Shown: positions 18,165-26,969 of the stretch, piece by piece
Numbering within the stretch: the first letter of the stretch is position 1
Layout of the letters: every line of letters starts with the position of its first letter
Assembly: GCF_008830185.1 (NCBI RefSeq)
Contig: NZ_WAGX01000004.1
Span: 868,001 to 932,000 of the forward strand
Direction of reading: 5' to 3'
DNA length: 64,000 bases
DNA from: Candidatus Galacturonatibacter soehngenii
GTDB taxonomy: Bacteria > Bacillota > Clostridia > Lachnospirales > Lachnospiraceae
Notes under the pieces: model-generated
The model's input: the letters and a program-made list of their open reading frames with translations, nothing else
The model's database searches: none
Told to the model about the DNA's origin: nothing
Translations under genes and position numbers: made by a program

Positions 18165-19280
18165 TTACGCCGTTTGCAAAGCTTCTGAGACATCCTTCAT
18201 AACCTCACTGATTATGATGTGTTGCGGACATTCGCCTTCACAATGTCTACATGACATACACTCGCTTGCTTTTATTTCTAACTCCTCATATAATTCCTTC
18301 GCCTTTTCTTCGCCAAGAACTGCGCTCTTATTATATACCTCAAAAACCTCAGGAATATTTATCCCTGCTGGACATGGCAAACAATATTCACATTTTGTAC
18401 ATCGAACCAAAGCCTTTGTATCAAATACTTCTTTCGCCTTTTTTAACATCGCAATATTTTCTTCGCTTAACATTCCTACGCTGCTTCTTGAAGCATATAA
18501 TAAATTTTGCTCCACTTGCTCCATCGTACTCATTCCACTTAATAAAAGAGCCACTTCTTTATGATTCCATATATAATCAAGTGCCCATTCCACTGGTGAC
18601 TTCTCTTTTGAAAGTACACTTGCCACATTTTCGTATGGGTTTGCTAATTTACCACCAAGAAGTGGCTCCATTATAATCACACCAATTCCTTTTTCATAGG
18701 CGTATTTAAGACCTTCCAGACCAGCTTGATAGTCTGTGTTTATGTAATTAAACTGAATTTGGCAAAAATCCCAATTCTCATAATAGTCAATAATTTCTTT
18801 GAATACAGGTAATTCATCATGAAAAGAGAAACCAATATAAGATATTTTCCCAGCCTCTCTAGCCTCTTCCATGTGCTTAATTAAATTAAATTTCTTAATT
18901 TTATTTTCAAACCTATCTTTATCTAGTGCATGTAGTAAGTAAAAATCAATTTTTTCAACTTGAAGTTTATCTAGCTGTTCGTCTAGTAATCGTTCAAAAT
19001 CCTCTTCTTTATTAATTTCCCATACTGGACATTTGGTTGCAAGATATGTTTTTTCACGATATCCATCTTTTAATGCTTTTCCTACAACAATTTCACTTTC
19101 TCCTTGATGATATGGATAGGCAGTGTCTACATAATTAACCCCTGCATCTATCGCATGGCGAATCATTTTAATGGCTTCCTTTTCATTAATATGATTATCT
19201 TCTACAGGGAGTCTCATTGCACCAAAACCTAGTGCAGATATTTCATTGACAACATTTCCAAATTTCCTATAATTCATCAT
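18165..19280 (-). CDS. Aldo/keto reductase with C-terminal 4Fe-4S ferredoxin domain
   Basis: 371 residues. An AKR TIM barrel (1-270) has catalytic D52, Y57, K83 and H117. The C-terminal part has two cysteine clusters (CTKCEYCLPCP and CMSCRHCEGECP), expected to bind two 4Fe-4S clusters. This fused family is common in anaerobes, and its substrates are mostly unassigned. GGAGG precedes the ATGATG start. It follows the RhaM-like gene by 9 bp, so both are probably cotranscribed, suggesting a joint role in sugar or sugar-derived aldehyde metabolism (inference). Confidence 0.9.
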   Translation of the reverse strand: MMNYRKFGNVVNEISALGFGAMRLPVEDNHINEKEAIKMIRHAIDAGVNYVDTAYPYHQGESEIVVGKALKDGYREKTYLATKCPVWEINKEEDFERLLDEQLDKLQVEKIDFYLLHALDKDRFENKIKKFNLIKHMEEAREAGKISYIGFSFHDELPVFKEIIDYYENWDFCQIQFNYINTDYQAGLEGLKYAYEKGIGVIIMEPLLGGKLANPYENVASVLSKEKSPVEWALDYIWNHKEVALLLSGMSTMEQVEQNLLYASRSSVGMLSEENIAMLKKAKEVFDTKALVRCTKCEYCLPCPAGINIPEVFEVYNKSAVLGEEKAKELYEELEIKASECMSCRHCEGECPQHIIISEVMKDVSEALQTA

Positions 19281-19289
19281 CTTTTCCTC

Positions 19290-19940
19290 CTATTGACCCA
19301 TTGTAATAAGTGAATTTATAAATGTAAAATTTGATTGTTGAGGCCCTTTTATAAAATGTGATTCTGGTATTACCTGCAGCCAATCTTCAATCACCTTTGA
19401 ATTTTTTGACAAATCCCTAACTATGTTAATCTCCGTTCTTGGTTCCTCAAAATATGAAAATAAAATATTTTCATGTAAAGCAATGGATTGGTATTTGTCT
19501 CCATGTAAAAGTCCTTCTTTGGTAATCGCCACATGGTAATACACATAGTCAAATAATTTATCTGGTTTTAAAAAAGCAATTCTACCTCTTTGAAGTTCTG
19601 GTTTTCGTTCTCTTTTCCAATCCGTTATTCCTTCTGGAATGGCATGGTAAAACACATGATTCATTTGTACCCAATCACGCATGTACTTTTCTCCTGGCCA
19701 TTTCAACAAAGAACTAGAAAAGGGGGCAAAAAGTTCCTCTGGTTTTATTTCTTCACCAATTGACTCATAATAAGCAAACAACATATTCTCATGCTCATAC
19801 ATACATGCTGTCATTATCTTTTCCTTTTTGATGTATTGATGAATGATTTGCTTTGTATCATTTATGATTTTCTCCAAATCAATCGAAACGCTTGTGTTTC
19901 GATGACCTCTATAGTGATATCGATATATCGTATCTTTCAT
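19290..19940 (-). CDS. Tandem dimeric alpha/beta-barrel protein, RhaM (rhamnose mutarotase)-like
   Basis: 216 residues, not matched to a named protein. Two halves resemble each other: 'HENMLFAYYES...DWVQMNHVFYHAIPE' (about 49-103) and 'HENILFSYFEE...DWLQVIPESHF' (about 152-198). Each half recalls the small L-rhamnose mutarotase/EthD-like fold ('NLLFA.VE ... W...M'). I infer two fused ferredoxin-like barrels, so the protein may epimerise or bind a sugar or similar ligand. GGAGG precedes the ATG. It is cotranscribed with the downstream aldo/keto reductase. Confidence 0.5.
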   Translation of the reverse strand: MKDTIYRYHYRGHRNTSVSIDLEKIINDTKQIIHQYIKKEKIMTACMYEHENMLFAYYESIGEEIKPEELFAPFSSSLLKWPGEKYMRDWVQMNHVFYHAIPEGITDWKRERKPELQRGRIAFLKPDKLFDYVYYHVAITKEGLLHGDKYQSIALHENILFSYFEEPRTEINIVRDLSKNSKVIEDWLQVIPESHFIKGPQQSNFTFINSLITMGQ

Positions 19941-20043
19941 ATGTCCTCCGCTTATGTCTAGGTATCACGTATTTTACTCGTAATTAAATTCTTCTCTTTA
20001 AATTTTATGCTATATTACAATATCTGTAAAGATTTTTCTATAA

Positions 20044-20094
20044 AGAATTAAAATAACAGGCAAAAGCAAAACATTTAAACTTTTACCTGCTATT
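20044..20094 (-). terminator. Terminator of the 143-residue helical protein gene
   Basis: 15-bp stem AATAGCAGGTAAAAG/CTTTTGCCTGTTATT (two G-U pairs), then TTAATTCTT. Confidence 0.8.
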
Positions 20095-20112
20095 ATTCTA
20101 CCTTGTGGTTCA

Positions 20113-20544
20113 TTACAAAAATGCACGTAGGTCATTCATAAAATCTTGTTCAATTCGAATCAATCGATTTGCTAAATCCACTACTTCTTTTGAAGCATTT
20201 ACATATTGATTGACATACTCACTCAGTGATTGAATCCCCATATTGCAACCATCCATCATGATTTTGGCTATTTTATCAGAACTATCATTCATCATTAATT
20301 TTACTTCTGTACTAATCCATGAAAAAGTTTTTGCCATAGGGGTTGGGTCCTTATCTTCTTTCTTTTCCTCTTTTAATAATCGAGTACACTCTTCTCCTAA
20401 CGCAATATGAGGCTCGTTATAACGATCAATTAGTTTACGCAGTTCATCGTTTTCAACATATTCCATTACCTGTTCCATGCTGTCTGTTGCCATTTTACAG
20501 CCTGCATTGCATTCCTTTAAAAGACAAATGGTATCTTCATTCAT
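20113..20544 (-). CDS. Small all-helical protein, possibly ferritin-like (DUF2383-like)
   Basis: 143 residues with predicted long helices and no signal peptide. Heptad-like segments around MATDSMEQVMEYV, LIDRYNEPHIALGEECTRLL, TEVKLMMND and ANRLIRIEQDFMNDL suggest a four-helix bundle; a conserved-looking H/E pair occurs in the second helix. A ferritin-like DUF2383 relationship is only a guess. ATG 20544 lies 8 bases after AAAGGA; earlier in-frame Met codons overlap that site. It is a single gene with its own terminator. Confidence 0.55.
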   Translation of the reverse strand: MNEDTICLLKECNAGCKMATDSMEQVMEYVENDELRKLIDRYNEPHIALGEECTRLLKEEKKEDKDPTPMAKTFSWISTEVKLMMNDSSDKIAKIMMDGCNMGIQSLSEYVNQYVNASKEVVDLANRLIRIEQDFMNDLRAFL

Positions 20545-20616
20545 TGAATTCATCCTTTCGCACTTTGAATTTTTCTTTAACAATTAGTATCTGATTTTTG
20601 AGAATCATTATACATT

Positions 20617-21948
20617 CTAAATTGCGAATTTTTGGAATACCTGTTGAAAGCACCACATAAAATCAATTCGATTCACACTGTCTGTTAGTACTACATTCTT
20701 TATCTTCCATACTTCTCCGTTTAATAAATATTTAACCGTCCCCACTTGATCGCCAACCTTTACGGGTGCTTCTAATTCTTTCGTTATATCATATTGCACC
20801 TCTATCTTTTCATCGTCTCGAAGAAGTAAGCCCTCCTGCTTATCTTTATCAGAAGTAAGTTCTAGAACACGTAGCCCGCTATAAGCCTTACCACCTATAT
20901 ACTTCGTCTGCCCGTTCTTTATCAATATAGGTTCAAACTTTGTTTCATCAACAACCGCCTCATCAAAATAGTGAAACGAATAATTTTCAAGTCCATAACT
21001 CATTAGCTTTTTTGTATCACTCCACTTATAGCTTTTATTATTAGGCCATCCACATGCGAGTAATGCTACAACAAACGTTTTTCCGTCTTTTTTCAAAGCT
21101 CCTACATAACAATATCCTGCATTGTTTGTAAATCCAGTTTTTCCTGATAACGCTCCGTCCATCATATTTAAAAAGGCATTGTGATTATTACAAGAAAACG
21201 ATCTGCTTCCATTTTCTGTCGTTCCATCTTCTTTTGTTACCATATTATGAAAGCTGTAATTTGCTGTTCTTGTAATCTCAAGAAACTGCTCTTTCTTTGG
21301 CGATTCATTTATGCAGTACGACATGATTCTTGCCAGGTCTTTGGCTGTTGTAGAATGAACTGCTATACTTCCATCCTCCATATTCATTTGGGCATCTAAG
21401 CCATTAGGAGTAATAAAATATGTATTAAAGCAACCAATATCTCTCGCTTTTTGATTCATCATCTTGGCAAAAGCCTTGATATATTCTTTGCTTTGTTCCT
21501 TTGTAGCATCTTTTGCATCCACTCGGTCTGTAAATGCAGTTGATCCCACATACTCTGCAATTGCCGTCGCACTGTCATTATGTGATTCTAGCATTAATGA
21601 ATATAACAAATCTCTTAAATAGAATTGTTCCCCTGCTAAAGCATTTAGCTGTACATCTGGCATAGACGATGCATATTTTGAAAAGGTAACCAAATCATCG
21701 GTATTGGTATTTTCTAACGTTACAATCAATGTCATTATTTTAGTTGTACTTGCCATAGGAAGCTGTTGTGTTCCATTTTTTTCAAATAAAACTCTACCTG
21801 TATCAGCATCCATAAGTACTGCTGCTTTCGCATAAAGACTACCTATCTCCTCTTGTTGTGTTGAGGTATCTTGCTCTACTGCATATACTGAGGTAACATT
21901 CCATATTACTAAGTATAATATAAAAATGCATAAAAATATTTTCTTCAA
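20617..21948 (-). CDS. D-alanyl-D-alanine carboxypeptidase (PBP5/DacF family)
   Basis: 443 residues: signal peptide (1-23), S11 peptidase domain with the three penicillin-binding motifs S-T-T-K (in MASTTKIM), S-H-N (ESHNDSAT) and K-T-G (SGKTGF), then a PBP5_C-like beta domain (about 330-415) and a C-terminal hydrophobic/amphipathic tail for membrane attachment. It trims the terminal D-Ala of peptidoglycan pentapeptides outside the membrane. The start is TTG 21948 after AGAGGT. It is one of two such enzymes in this window. Confidence 0.95.
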   Translation of the reverse strand: MKKIFLCIFILYLVIWNVTSVYAVEQDTSTQQEEIGSLYAKAAVLMDADTGRVLFEKNGTQQLPMASTTKIMTLIVTLENTNTDDLVTFSKYASSMPDVQLNALAGEQFYLRDLLYSLMLESHNDSATAIAEYVGSTAFTDRVDAKDATKEQSKEYIKAFAKMMNQKARDIGCFNTYFITPNGLDAQMNMEDGSIAVHSTTAKDLARIMSYCINESPKKEQFLEITRTANYSFHNMVTKEDGTTENGSRSFSCNNHNAFLNMMDGALSGKTGFTNNAGYCYVGALKKDGKTFVVALLACGWPNNKSYKWSDTKKLMSYGLENYSFHYFDEAVVDETKFEPILIKNGQTKYIGGKAYSGLRVLELTSDKDKQEGLLLRDDEKIEVQYDITKELEAPVKVGDQVGTVKYLLNGEVWKIKNVVLTDSVNRIDFMWCFQQVFQKFAI

Positions 21949-22017
21949 TGGGACCTCTATAAAAGCACTTATTAGTTATTATTTATGACAGAAAAAAAGT
22001 TTTTATGTATCAAATGT

Positions 22018-22055
22018 GCAAAACAAAAGAACATGAAGAAAATTCCTCATGTTCT
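22018..22055 (-). terminator. Terminator of the ZIP transporter gene
   Basis: AAGAACATGA/TCATGTTCTT 10-bp perfect stem followed by TTGTTTT on the minus strand. Confidence 0.9.
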
Positions 22056-22061
22056 TAATTC

Positions 22062-22838
22062 TTAACCTAACGCAACATCAAGAGTCATCATAATTAAGAA
22101 ACCAATTGCAAAACCAATCGTTCCAATATTAGAATGTTCTCCTTGTGAAGATTCAGGTATTAATTCTTCTACTACCACATATACCATTGCGCCCGCCGCA
22201 AATGACAACAAATATGGTAACAATGGCACAACATAACTGGTAAGTAATATCGTTATAAATGCCCCAACAGGCTCCACAACACCAGACAAAATTCCATATA
22301 AAAAAGCTTTTCCTTTGCTTTTTCCTTCTGTTTTTAATGGAAGAGAAATAATTGCTCCCTCTGGAAAGTTCTGAATGGCAATACCGATTGCTAGTGCAAA
22401 TGCACCCGCTAATGTAATATTACTATTTCCTGTCATTACTCCTGCAAATACAACACCAACTGCCATTCCTTCTGGAATATTGTGTAGCGTAACAGCAAGC
22501 ACTAACATTGTACTCTTTTTTAGTGAGCTCTTAATTCCTTCTGGCTCATCACTACTCAAATGCAAATGTGGTATAATCTTATCCATTAATAGCAAAAATG
22601 CAATTCCGATTGCAAATCCTACAACCGCTGGTACAAAAGAAAATTTACCCATAGGTTCTGACATATCAATCGCTGGTATCAGCAACGACCATACAGAGGC
22701 TGCTATCATCACACCTGATGCAAAACCAAGCAAACATTTTTGAATCAGCGGGGATATTTGATCTCTTAAAAATAATACACAACCAGCTCCAAGTGCTGTA
22801 CCAATAAATGGTATTAAAATTCCAAGTGTAATATACAT
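22062..22838 (-). CDS. ZIP-family divalent metal transporter
   Basis: 258 residues with eight predicted membrane helices. The metal-binding helix motifs HNIPEGMAVG and NFPEG are both present; a charged, His-containing cytoplasmic loop (HLHLSSDEPEG) lies between helices III and IV. ZIP proteins import zinc or iron-group metals into the cytoplasm. GGAGATGA precedes the ATG. The TspO gene lies 75 bp upstream on the same strand and may be cotranscribed. The specific metal is not predictable. Confidence 0.92.
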   Translation of the reverse strand: MYITLGILIPFIGTALGAGCVLFLRDQISPLIQKCLLGFASGVMIAASVWSLLIPAIDMSEPMGKFSFVPAVVGFAIGIAFLLLMDKIIPHLHLSSDEPEGIKSSLKKSTMLVLAVTLHNIPEGMAVGVVFAGVMTGNSNITLAGAFALAIGIAIQNFPEGAIISLPLKTEGKSKGKAFLYGILSGVVEPVGAFITILLTSYVVPLLPYLLSFAAGAMVYVVVEELIPESSQGEHSNIGTIGFAIGFLIMMTLDVALG

Positions 22839-22913
22839 TTTATCATCTCCAATATATTCTCGTATTAAGTGTTAGGATACACCAAAAACAATTTTCTTAT
22901 TTGCTAATTATTG

Positions 22914-23384
22914 TTAATTCAAACAAATAATTGCAAGATTTAAATAACCTGCAAACATGACCCACAGTAAATACGGAATTTGTAATTTTCCAGCGGTCAT
23001 ATAAATTGCACTAAATCTTTCAATCATAATGTAAATAGCAAACCATAATAATATTAAAATGATAAATGCCAGTAAGTACGCTTGCATATTAAAAAACACC
23101 AAAGACCAAACAAAATTAAGTAATAGCTGTATACCATATACTCTTAGTGCGTCTTTCTTTTCCTTTGTGTCAGCATCCGATTGATATACCAAATAGGCCG
23201 AAATCCCCATTAGTATGTAAAGCAACGTCCACACCACAGGAAATAGCCATTGTGGTGGTGATAAGGGAGGTTTTTCAAGCTCACTATAAATAGCTACACT
23301 GTTTCGCGTTAAAAATCCTGCCAGTGTTCCTACTCCCAAACTAATTGCTATACTTATCATCAGTTCTTTCCATTTAAGGCACAT
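22914..23384 (-). CDS. TspO/MBR family membrane protein
   Basis: 156 residues with five hydrophobic helices and the family signature KPPLSPPQWLFPVVWTLLY near residue 38, plus LNFVWSLVFF in helix III and a late WVMFAGYLNL. TspO proteins bind tetrapyrroles and other hydrophobic ligands in the membrane. Start assignment is uncertain because the ribosome site before 23384 is weak; Met9 is an alternative. It lies between the FeoB-associated gene and the ZIP gene, a metal-related neighbourhood. Confidence 0.92.
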   Translation of the reverse strand: MCLKWKELMISIAISLGVGTLAGFLTRNSVAIYSELEKPPLSPPQWLFPVVWTLLYILMGISAYLVYQSDADTKEKKDALRVYGIQLLLNFVWSLVFFNMQAYLLAFIILILLWFAIYIMIERFSAIYMTAGKLQIPYLLWVMFAGYLNLAIICLN

Positions 23385-23449
23385 GATACACCATCTCTTT
23401 TTTTCTATTTTATGAAAAATGAGACTGGTTTATAACCTATTTATCTAAT

Positions 23450-23632
23450 CTAATGATGACACGAATTCTGTGTCGAAGCATGGCTGCATCCATCACACCC
23501 AGAGCCTCCACTGCAACAACTCTTTCCTTGTTTTTTATCTTTTATCATCTTTCGGATTATCATGGTTACCATTGTTATTAGCAATAAACTAATAATAATA
23601 GTCGCTAAATTCGATATTATAAATTGTAGCAT
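23450..23632 (-). CDS. FeoB-associated Cys-rich membrane protein
   Basis: 60 residues: one N-terminal membrane helix (about 5-26), a basic stretch (RKMIKDKKQGK) and a Cys/His tail (CCSGGSGCDGC...CHH). This matches the small proteins commonly encoded beside feoA/feoB. No feoB is present here, so it is an orphan copy. AAGGAGG precedes the ATG. A consensus promoter with a Fur box just downstream indicates repression by iron-loaded Fur. It is probably involved in ferrous iron uptake or handling at the membrane. Confidence 0.85.
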   Translation of the reverse strand: MLQFIISNLATIIISLLLITMVTMIIRKMIKDKKQGKSCCSGGSGCDGCSHASTQNSCHH

Positions 23633-23671
23633 AAAACATCCTCCTTTTCAAATAAGGCTTTCAATTGAATC

Positions 23672-23690
23672 GATAATGAAAGTGATTATC
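23672..23690. promoter_or_regulatory. Fur box
   Basis: GATAATGAAAGTGATTATC matches 16 of 19 positions of the classical Fur box. It lies just downstream of the -10 box, where Fur would block initiation. Confidence 0.85.
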
Positions 23691-23703
23691 ATTTTCTTTT
23701 ATA

Positions 23704-23732
23704 AGTATATTCCAATTTTTATTGAATGTCAA
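23704..23732 (-). promoter_or_regulatory. Promoter of the FeoB-associated gene
   Basis: -35 TTGACA (23727-23732), 17-bp spacer, -10 TATACT (23704-23709). Confidence 0.85.
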
Positions 23733-23756
23733 TGCTAGAACAATGAAATATCAACC

Positions 23757-24698
23757 TTATATAGTAGGATTGGAAGCTATTATCGTCATATTTCCATCTA
23801 ACTTATACGTTCCAAATTGATATGGCAATATAAAATGGTCGCCTTTTTTGATGTTGGTTCCATTTATACTCCCCTCACCTTCTACTACACTCATTATCTG
23901 AAATGCTTTATCCTGAAGGAATTCTTCTTCTTTCGTAATTTCGAATTTGTATACTTCATAGTAATTGCAAGCAATAAGCTTTTTGCACTGTGATTTTACG
24001 TCTTTATCTTCCTGATACTTTTCTTCTACAAAAGGTACATGAATTACATCAATACTCTTATCAATATGTAGTTGCCTTGGCTGTCCATCCGTCAAGCGGT
24101 CATAATCATAAACACGGTAGGTTATATCACTGTTTTGCTGTGTTTCTAATATCAACGTACCACCTTTTATAGCATGTACTGTACCAGGGTTAATCTGGAA
24201 AAAATCTCCCTTTTTAATAGAATGAGTTCGAATGAGTTGATTCCACTTTTTTTGTTCAATTAAGGAAACTAATTCTTCTTTTGACTTTGCATTGTGACCG
24301 ATTACTATTTCTTGATCTTCTTTGCAATCAAGAATATACCAGCATTCTGTTTTTCCAAGTGAACCATTCTCGTGCTCTTTTGCATAGGTATCATCAGGGT
24401 GAACTTGAATACTTAAGTCATCTTTTGCATCTATAATTTTAATAAGTAAAGGAAATTTGTCTCCACCTATATTTCCAAATAAAGCTTGCTGTTCTTTCCA
24501 TAATTTTGCCAGGCTCTCACCTGCAAACTGCCCATTTGATACCAAGCAATCACCATTTTCATGTGCACTGACTGCCCAGCATTCTCCTGTCGTATTACTA
24601 GGAATCTGGTAACCATACTCGGTATTCAATCGGCTGCCGCCCCATATGTTCTCTTTGAAAATTGGCTTGATAAATAAAATTTCTTTGTTTACTGACAT
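23757..24698 (-). CDS. manA: Class I mannose-6-phosphate isomerase
   Basis: 313 residues, the length of short Firmicute-type enzymes. Cupin metal-site motifs are present: IQVHPDD (about residue 96), KTECWY and PGTVHAI. It interconverts mannose-6-phosphate and fructose-6-phosphate in the cytoplasm. It is the last gene of the mannoside cluster, 80 bp after the esterase gene, where it would route mannose released by GH130 phosphorolysis (after a phosphomannomutase step) into glycolysis. An internal weak promoter may also serve it. Confidence 0.94.
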   Translation of the reverse strand: MSVNKEILFIKPIFKENIWGGSRLNTEYGYQIPSNTTGECWAVSAHENGDCLVSNGQFAGESLAKLWKEQQALFGNIGGDKFPLLIKIIDAKDDLSIQVHPDDTYAKEHENGSLGKTECWYILDCKEDQEIVIGHNAKSKEELVSLIEQKKWNQLIRTHSIKKGDFFQINPGTVHAIKGGTLILETQQNSDITYRVYDYDRLTDGQPRQLHIDKSIDVIHVPFVEEKYQEDKDVKSQCKKLIACNYYEVYKFEITKEEEFLQDKAFQIMSVVEGEGSINGTNIKKGDHFILPYQFGTYKLDGNMTIIASNPTI

Positions 24699-24778
24699 GA
24701 TATTTCTCCTAACATTTACAGTCGCTTATTTATTTTGTAAGTAATACTATATCACATTACGTTTTAAAATTAAATGAA

Positions 24779-25894
24779 TTATTCATAGGAGGTTATAATA
24801 GAACTGATGTATAGAGGTTGTAACCCATTATTCGAGCTTTCTATTATTTGTATTTTTATTTGATATACATGCTCTTCTCCATGAATTATTATTGGCTGGG
24901 TATATAAACAATCGCCCCAGTTTTCTTCAAAATTAGCATCCAAGATAATATCTGTTTCTTTTTCGTTAACGAATACTTTCGCTTTAGGTGCAGGCCTTTG
25001 AATCGTCTTTTTGTATTGTATTGCTATTTCAGTTCCTTCTAGATAAAAGGTTAATGTATCTCCTTTTCTTTCTCCAAACCATCCAGATTTGAAAATGTCT
25101 TGCAGGTCTTCTTTCTTGGACGAATCACAGATAAATCCTTTTGCTATAAAATTGCTATTGCTATTTTGATAAATCCTTGCTTTTTCATATGCATTTCTTG
25201 TGAATGGCTTTGGTAGATCTATCTTATCTTCTTTTTCATTTCTTTCTAGATAAATATGCTCTAACACTCCATTTACAATATCAGATACTAGTTTATGTCC
25301 CAAATCGTTTGGATGTAAATCATCGGGAGTGATATCTTCTTTTAACAACAATTTCGATTTCACACAAGGATATAAGCTATTTTTTAAGCTGATACAAGGT
25401 AGTCCATAGTGCTTGGCGATTTTGTTGTGACTAAACTGCGTGTTTTCTCCACTTTCATAATTCACATGATTTATTACGATTATCCCTGTCCCTATATTAT
25501 AATCTAATATTTTTCGAATTAGACCTTCAAACGTCTCCTCATTTAATGTATTTATGTTATCGTTAACACTAAAATCTATAATCAATATATTAGGTTCAAA
25601 CCTAAGCAAATCCTGTTCTACCCGTGCGCAACCAAAATGAGATGTAGTTGCACCAATTCCAGCGTTTCTATATTTTACAGACGCCTTTGGAAACTTACTA
25701 ACCCACCACTGGTATACAAGGTAAGCATAGCAAGTCTTTGGCGAGCTAGCTAAAGAGCCTTGTGTAATAGATCCTCCAATAAAACCTATCGTAATTGGTT
25801 TTCCATTTTCACCATTTCGCATTACCTTTTTTATATTTTCTAAATTTCCCCTTTGAACGATAGCATCCTTCACAAGTTCATTGATTTCTCTCAT
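24779..25894 (-). CDS. SGNH/GDSL-type esterase in the mannoside operon
   Basis: 371 residues. The N-terminal SGNH domain (about 35-220) has block I GGSITQG with nucleophile S42, G80, N111 (SVNDN) and the D191-x-x-H194 block (DDLHP). A C-terminal beta-rich domain of about 130 residues follows. No signal peptide, so it is cytoplasmic. Given its place after a GH130 phosphorylase and a sugar importer, removal of acetyl groups from imported manno-oligosaccharides is the likely job (inference). AAGGAGG precedes the ATG. Confidence 0.85.
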   Translation of the reverse strand: MREINELVKDAIVQRGNLENIKKVMRNGENGKPITIGFIGGSITQGSLASSPKTCYAYLVYQWWVSKFPKASVKYRNAGIGATTSHFGCARVEQDLLRFEPNILIIDFSVNDNINTLNEETFEGLIRKILDYNIGTGIIVINHVNYESGENTQFSHNKIAKHYGLPCISLKNSLYPCVKSKLLLKEDITPDDLHPNDLGHKLVSDIVNGVLEHIYLERNEKEDKIDLPKPFTRNAYEKARIYQNSNSNFIAKGFICDSSKKEDLQDIFKSGWFGERKGDTLTFYLEGTEIAIQYKKTIQRPAPKAKVFVNEKETDIILDANFEENWGDCLYTQPIIIHGEEHVYQIKIQIIESSNNGLQPLYISSIITSYE

Positions 25895-25930
25895 AGGCCC
25901 TCCTTATTTTAGTAGCTTCATCAATGGATT

Positions 25931-26956
25931 TTAACGAATCCCTATCTCCAAATCATTGTCAGTTACTACACTATGTTTCATTATGTAAGACACCACCTCA
26001 TCTACCGTCGTAAAGGCTAATCCGACATAACTATCTGCCGCACCATAATAAATGGCAATTCTTCCCGTATCCGAATCAGTAAGCGTTGCACAAGGAAATA
26101 CCACATTATTAACAAAGCCTCTTTCTTCGTACCATTCCTCTGGTGTGAGTAAAAAGTTTTCACAACGATAGATTACTTTAGAAGGGTTATCAATATCAAG
26201 GATTGCACCGCCAATACTATAAACAAAACCATTACAGGTTCCACTTACTCCATGATAGAATAAAAGCCAACCAACGCTAGTTTCAATCGGTGCTGCTCCA
26301 CCTCCAATTTTAACGGATTCCCACCAGCTTTGTCCTCTTCCCATTACATGTCTGTGTTTTCCCCAATAGGTCATATCTGGACTTTCACTTAAGAAAATAT
26401 CTCCAAACGGTGTATGCCCACTATCACTTGGTCTTGAAAGCAGTATATAATTTCCATTTATTCTTCTTGGAAACAAAACTGCATTTCGATTAAATGGAAT
26501 GAAGGGGTTTTCTAATCGTACAAATGTCTTAAAATCAGTCGTCTTTGCTAAACCAATCGCTGCCCCATAAAAATCTGTACACCATATGAGATAATATGCC
26601 TCTTCCACTTTCACAAGTCTAGGATCATATGCATAGTGAGGCTCAAATTCCTTTCCCTGTTCGTCTATAAAATGAACTTTTTCCTTTTCAAAGTCCCACT
26701 TAATCCCATCTTTGCTATAGCCTAAATAGATATAAGGAACACCATTTACCTGTTCACCACGAAAAACACCTATAAATGCATCCTTATATGCTACCACTGC
26801 ACTATTAAAAATTCGTGCAACATTTTCTAAAGGATTTCGGTCTATGATTGGATTGTGTTCATATCTCCATATTGGTGTATGGTTCGTACCTTCTTTTTTA
26901 TCTTGCCATGGAATATTTGGTAAACTATCTCTTGCTACTATTTTTATCTTACTCAT
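25931..26956 (-). CDS. GH130 beta-mannoside phosphorylase
   Basis: 341-residue five-bladed propeller with GH130 hallmarks: catalytic Asp in YDPRL (D111), the phosphate-site region with RNAVLFPRRINGNY, and LSRPSDSGHTPFGDI, GGGAAPI and FYHGV. Members phosphorolyse beta-mannosides (mannosyl-glucose, beta-1,4- or beta-1,2-manno-oligosaccharides) giving alpha-mannose-1-phosphate; the subfamily cannot be fixed by eye. It is encoded between the importer permeases and the esterase, with ManA downstream, consistent with intracellular mannan-oligosaccharide use. Confidence 0.92.
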   Translation of the reverse strand: MSKIKIVARDSLPNIPWQDKKEGTNHTPIWRYEHNPIIDRNPLENVARIFNSAVVAYKDAFIGVFRGEQVNGVPYIYLGYSKDGIKWDFEKEKVHFIDEQGKEFEPHYAYDPRLVKVEEAYYLIWCTDFYGAAIGLAKTTDFKTFVRLENPFIPFNRNAVLFPRRINGNYILLSRPSDSGHTPFGDIFLSESPDMTYWGKHRHVMGRGQSWWESVKIGGGAAPIETSVGWLLFYHGVSGTCNGFVYSIGGAILDIDNPSKVIYRCENFLLTPEEWYEERGFVNNVVFPCATLTDSDTGRIAIYYGAADSYVGLAFTTVDEVVSYIMKHSVVTDNDLEIGIR

Positions 26957-26969
26957 TTTTAACCTCCTG

